From Nitrospina sp. (lineage in GTDB: Bacteria; Nitrospinota; Nitrospinia; Nitrospinales; Nitrospinaceae), in the NCBI GenBank assembly GCA_004357365.1, contig SMVT01000161.1, positions 1 to 7,690 of the forward strand: 7,690 nucleotides of DNA, given 5' to 3'. Below are positions 7,401 to 7,690 of the stretch, piece after piece. A model generated the notes under the pieces. That model had not been told where the DNA came from and did no database searches. It saw only the letters and a program-made list of their open reading frames with translations. The translations under genes were made by a program, and so were the position numbers. Within the stretch, counting starts at the first letter, position 1; the number at the start of each line of letters is the position of its first letter.

Positions 7401-7690
7401 GAATCCGAATTCCCGGGAAATTTCCTGAATCATGGGAAGTTTTGAATATAAAAGTTCTTTTTCGTTTTCAAGAACCTTGGGTCTCAACAAGATGGGATTG
7501 AACAACCGCGTGTAGTCCTGATGGGATTTCATGAATGCGTGGAACAATTCCGCGAGTTCCCGGTCGTCCTCAGGGTCCAAAAGGAATTCCTGAGATCCGT
7601 CGCAGACATGGGTTTCGACTTTTAAATTGATACCGAGGCCGGAGATCATCGATGCTAAAGTGATTTTTTTGCCGACTTCAAGAATTTCCC
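4455..7690 (-). CDS. Fused indolepyruvate:ferredoxin oxidoreductase-type 2-oxoacid oxidoreductase (5' truncated)
   Basis: The enzyme family oxidatively decarboxylates aryl-pyruvates or related 2-oxoacids to acyl-CoA, using thiamine diphosphate and ferredoxin. The frame stays open to the window edge and 13 more codons precede the ATG at 7649. Family members have roughly 200 further N-terminal residues (the pyrimidine-binding domain), so the true start is outside. Numbered from the internal Met at 7649: DFGIVATGKSYYDLL (94-108) and IVIEEKRAFYE (148-158) belong to the alpha part. CSGC (242-245) and GDGTYFHS (338-345), followed by DNSVVAMTGGQ (377-387), form the thiamine-diphosphate region. Cys486, 489, 492, 498, 519, 525 and 530 form the iron-sulfur segment. 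GIGGWG (578-583) and GLAQKGGEV (609-617) mark the gamma domain. The C-terminal domain (about 860-1030; MAYKDEYRVADL, LRGTPLN) is that of fused bacterial forms. About 30 low-complexity residues end the protein. The gene converges on the plus-strand cluster; its promoter is not visible. The substrate is uncertain. Confidence 0.95.
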   Translation of the reverse strand, partial: EILEVGKKITLASMISGLGINLKVETHVCDGSQEFLLDPEDDRELAELFHAFMKSHQDYTRLFNPILLRPKVLENEKELLYSKLPMIQEISREFGFDTWKNRNLKSDFGIVATGKSYYDLLGALRQLNISENEEEIYKPMITWPPDMTSFREFAQGKREIIVIEEKRAFYENHVKHELFNDVNRPLIIGKEDEQGTTLFRKNNNLDTDIISEVLGKRLAAKEQFKDRGIDRILEEKERLIDVSLPINIKRPPGYCSGCQHRTALEIPGHHKLEGTVDSIIVENKDLDGHPVKIEITPKHLMGIGIGCSTMSIIDTLASNRAVVIGPMESEGLLWMGASAFSYRMHADQGCGDGTYFHSARLNISFIRDAIEHLKLHYDIEDTNQTLLYVDNSVVAMTGGQRPVGQEDPETAIANIQKQGIKHIALVAEYPEEFSHLKKKYGIEVHPKSDTLQVKEEFSKKPGLSVIWYVQKCAIEKSRERRKDVDLAPKTRVHVNPEVCEDCGDCGVEAKCASVWKMDTEFGPKIKIHQFSCIQDFACARGECPSYVRVYTQSGQPLQRPDFSKIHIGDDELEDPRRNLDPNKVYEIFSIGIGGWGLMTAYEILARAATQEGKHVVKEDDTGLAQKGGEVNSNLKISHQHTSLNEGFDIEAGEADLYFCSDLIGAVNPANLVTTSKKKTVAIVNTEKIPTMPMIVGKETYPEVKQLIDIVNEHTIKEKNIFVNATEIVERLFKDFKPTNLFLIGLAFQKIPEFPIEHASSIEEGIRANDVEVEKKIQAFRYGRLYAINPAKVLSLAFPDQISNDERLQSYRQGLSFRNRTLFNHLSDKLDFDETYRGKFSREIFELIKFQNGSYAEDFVQVVEQVYKREQSEFPRREFQLTKTVADNLFKVMAYKDEYRVADLLTRSEEIKIITDQYEAGEIKKIRFLLRPPILEHIPWIRNLKYVKDKFEKDGKWEFPGWMLSLLKHFKFLRGTPLNVLAWGNPIRKQEIEAIPQYQARIEQLLDTLNDGNYGLACEAASYPSLATGYEKVKRIHHETAENFWHQKITDITSGNGPLKESGSTGALKSRDTVSSAG

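Noticed and set aside
6024..7445. A 473-codon open frame on the plus strand opposite the oxidoreductase gene.
   Set aside because: It lies codon-on-codon antisense to a strongly conserved enzyme. Its openness follows from that gene rarely using TTA, CTA and TCA codons. Its translation shows no recognisable domain, and no other gene fits the region.
7647..7649. The ATG at this position as the true start of the oxidoreductase.
   Set aside because: The frame continues upstream to the window edge with plausible residues (ending in KKITLAS before the Met), and the family needs an N-terminal thiamine-pyrimidine domain that is missing from this start.

Overview
The window shows a four-gene cluster on the plus strand, preceded by the tail of another gene. 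It is faced by one very large gene on the minus strand that runs off the right edge. No rRNA, tRNA, CRISPR array, insertion sequence or long repeat was seen. The genes are tightly packed, with Shine-Dalgarno starts and roughly balanced base composition. This points to a bacterial chromosome, plausibly a proteobacterium-like or related anaerobe-derived lineage, but the sequence does not fix the taxon.

Plus strand, left to right: (1) positions 1-135, the last 44 codons of an unrecognised upstream gene; (2) 150-1049, an NAD-dependent 3-hydroxyacyl-CoA dehydrogenase with all catalytic residues; (3) 1062-2432, a divergent acyl-CoA dehydrogenase that keeps the catalytic Glu but has altered FAD-contact motifs; (4) 2434-3486, a long crotonase-fold protein (enoyl-CoA hydratase/isomerase family) with both catalytic Glu residues and an extra segment of about 70 residues; (5) 3529-4407, a nitrilase-superfamily C-N hydrolase with an intact Glu-Lys-Cys triad and a C-terminal half unlike the common family pattern. 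The first three gaps are 14, 12 and 1 bases and the fourth is 42 bases, so these look like one transcription unit.

Minus strand: 4455-7690 encodes a fused indolepyruvate:ferredoxin oxidoreductase-type 2-oxoacid oxidoreductase. It carries thiamine-diphosphate, iron-sulfur, gamma and C-terminal domains, and its N-terminus lies beyond the window. It converges on the plus-strand cluster with only 47 bases between the two stop codons.

Together the genes suggest acyl-CoA metabolism. The oxidoreductase would turn a 2-oxoacid, perhaps aryl-pyruvate, into an acyl-CoA plus reduced ferredoxin. The plus-strand cluster holds dehydrogenation, hydration and 3-hydroxyacyl oxidation steps of a beta-oxidation-like path. 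The C-N hydrolase could release a carboxylic acid from an amide or nitrile. No thiolase or CoA ligase is visible. The substrate is unknown, and a functional link between the two strands is inference only. I found no clearly new system. The most interesting points are the degenerate flavin-site motifs of the acyl-CoA dehydrogenase, the insertion in the crotonase, and the atypical C-N hydrolase placed with beta-oxidation genes.
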